Below are positions 5,835 to 6,433 of a stretch of 6,433 nucleotides of DNA, piece after piece. Both the position numbers and the translations under genes were made by a program. The DNA lies in NCBI GenBank assembly GCA_017959625.1, contig JAGDAG010000211.1:1-6433 (forward strand). The letters are read 5' to 3'. The stretch's first letter is position 1. Each line of letters opens with the position of its first letter. The notes below the pieces were generated by a model. The model worked only from the letters and a program-made list of their open reading frames with translations. It was not told the DNA's origin and made no database searches. The DNA comes from Abditibacteriota bacterium. GTDB taxonomy: Bacteria > Armatimonadota > UBA5829.

Positions 5835-6433
5835 TTACGCTTTGGCAGCCGCTTCTATGATGCCCGCGAAATCGGGGGCCTTGAGGGCCGCTCCGCCTAT
5901 AAGGCCGCCGTCGATGTTTTCCTTGGCCAGAAGCTCGGCGGCATTCTTGGGCTTCATGGAACCGCCGTACTGGATGCGCACGGCCTGGGCCACGGCGTCG
6001 CCGTACATCTCGCCCACCACCGAACGGATGAGGCCGCAAACTCTGTCTGCCTCGTCGCTGTCGCAGGTCATCCCCGTACCGATGGCCCAGACGGGATCGT
6101 AGGCTATGACCATGGTCTCGGCATGCTCTTTGGAAAAGCCCGCAAGATCGGCCTTCATCTGGGCGGTGATGACCTCGTCGGTTTTCCCCGCTTCCCTTTC
6201 GGAAAGCATCTCGCCGCAGGCGATGATGGTCTTGAGCCCCGCTTCAAAGGCAAATTTTGCCTTGGCGTTCACTGTTTCGTCGGATTCTCCGAAATACGCC
6301 AGACGACCTTCCAGTTCGGGGTCGGAAACGCCGAACCTGCCTCTGGTCTCGCTGTGGCCGATGATCACCCACTCTGCCCCGGCGTCCTTCAGCATCTGCG
6401 GGGAAAGCTGGCTGGTCCACGCTCCGCTTTCCT
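5835..6433 (-). CDS. tpiA: Triosephosphate isomerase (5' end outside window), catalytic Glu replaced by Asp
   Basis: This is glycolytic triosephosphate isomerase, which interconverts glyceraldehyde-3-phosphate and dihydroxyacetone phosphate in the cytoplasm. About 199 residues are visible, reading in from the window edge as ESGAWTSQLSPQMLKDAG (typically ENGAFTGEVSP in the family) and ending at TAA 5837-5835. The first 50-65 residues, including the substrate-binding Asn/Lys near residues 11-13, are outside. The catalytic His is in IIGHSE (codon 6356-6354), and the conserved Cys is in IIACGE. Loop 6 reads AYDPVWAIGTG, and the phosphate-binding loops IQYGGS and IGGAALK are intact. Two oddities stand out. 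The loop-6 catalytic residue, almost always Glu (AYEPVWAIGTG), is Asp (GAT, 6098-6096). In addition, about 14 extra residues (GRFGVSDPELEGRLAYFG region) lie between GHSETR and ESDETVN compared with E. coli TIM. Ile codons are mostly ATC (10 of 13), as expected for a highly expressed gene. A terminator follows. Confidence 0.96.
   Translation of the reverse strand, partial: ESGAWTSQLSPQMLKDAGAEWVIIGHSETRGRFGVSDPELEGRLAYFGESDETVNAKAKFAFEAGLKTIIACGEMLSEREAGKTDEVITAQMKADLAGFSKEHAETMVIAYDPVWAIGTGMTCDSDEADRVCGLIRSVVGEMYGDAVAQAVRIQYGGSMKPKNAAELLAKENIDGGLIGGAALKAPDFAGIIEAAAKA

Noticed and set aside
4808..5860. A 350-codon open frame on the plus strand, opposite the membrane-protein gene.
   Set aside because: It shows the same codon-register effect, and it would run across both the minus-strand hairpin terminator and the 3' end of tpiA. 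Its product is low in hydrophobic structure and resembles nothing, while the minus-strand product has clear TM segments and an internal repeat.

Overview
The window is GC-rich bacterial DNA (by eye roughly 55-60% GC), tightly packed with genes. It holds two converging transcription units that meet near 4710-4800. The taxon cannot be fixed from sequence alone. Secreted beta-helix and glycoside hydrolase proteins, abundant ATA (Ile) and AGG (Arg) codons in GC-rich genes, and an insertion-bearing triosephosphate isomerase suggest an uncultured gut- or sediment-type bacterium. From memory these traits resemble the Armatimonadota/Abditibacteriota or a similar carbohydrate-degrading phylum; this is low confidence.

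Plus strand, 1-4753: a compact three-gene operon. It opens with the 3' part of a TIM-barrel glycoside hydrolase whose N-terminus lies outside the window. After 8 nt comes a HAD-superfamily sugar-phosphate phosphatase/mutase-like enzyme. After a further 15 nt comes an 854-residue secreted protein with two tandem pectate-lyase-type beta-helix units and a C-terminal beta-sandwich-like domain. A strong rho-independent terminator closes the operon. The arrangement suggests polysaccharide binding or breakdown outside the cytoplasm, with the HAD enzyme acting inside on a phosphorylated product. The substrate is not identifiable.

Minus strand, 6433-4772: the 3' four-fifths of triosephosphate isomerase (tpiA), then a hairpin-plus-T-tract terminator, then only 11 nt later the start of a four-helix membrane protein. 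That protein appears to be an internal duplication of a two-TM plus helical (TPR-like) unit. It ends at its own small terminator, facing the first operon's terminator.

The points most worth a second look are these. The catalytic glutamate of TpiA (Glu165 in the standard numbering) is aspartate here, and the same protein carries an extra segment after the GHSE motif. A terminator sits directly against the ribosome-binding site of the membrane-protein gene. The membrane protein is duplicated at a constant 163-residue offset. The glycoside hydrolase has an atypical acid/base region. No RNA genes, CRISPR arrays or mobile elements were seen, and no gene-free stretch is longer than about 100 bases.
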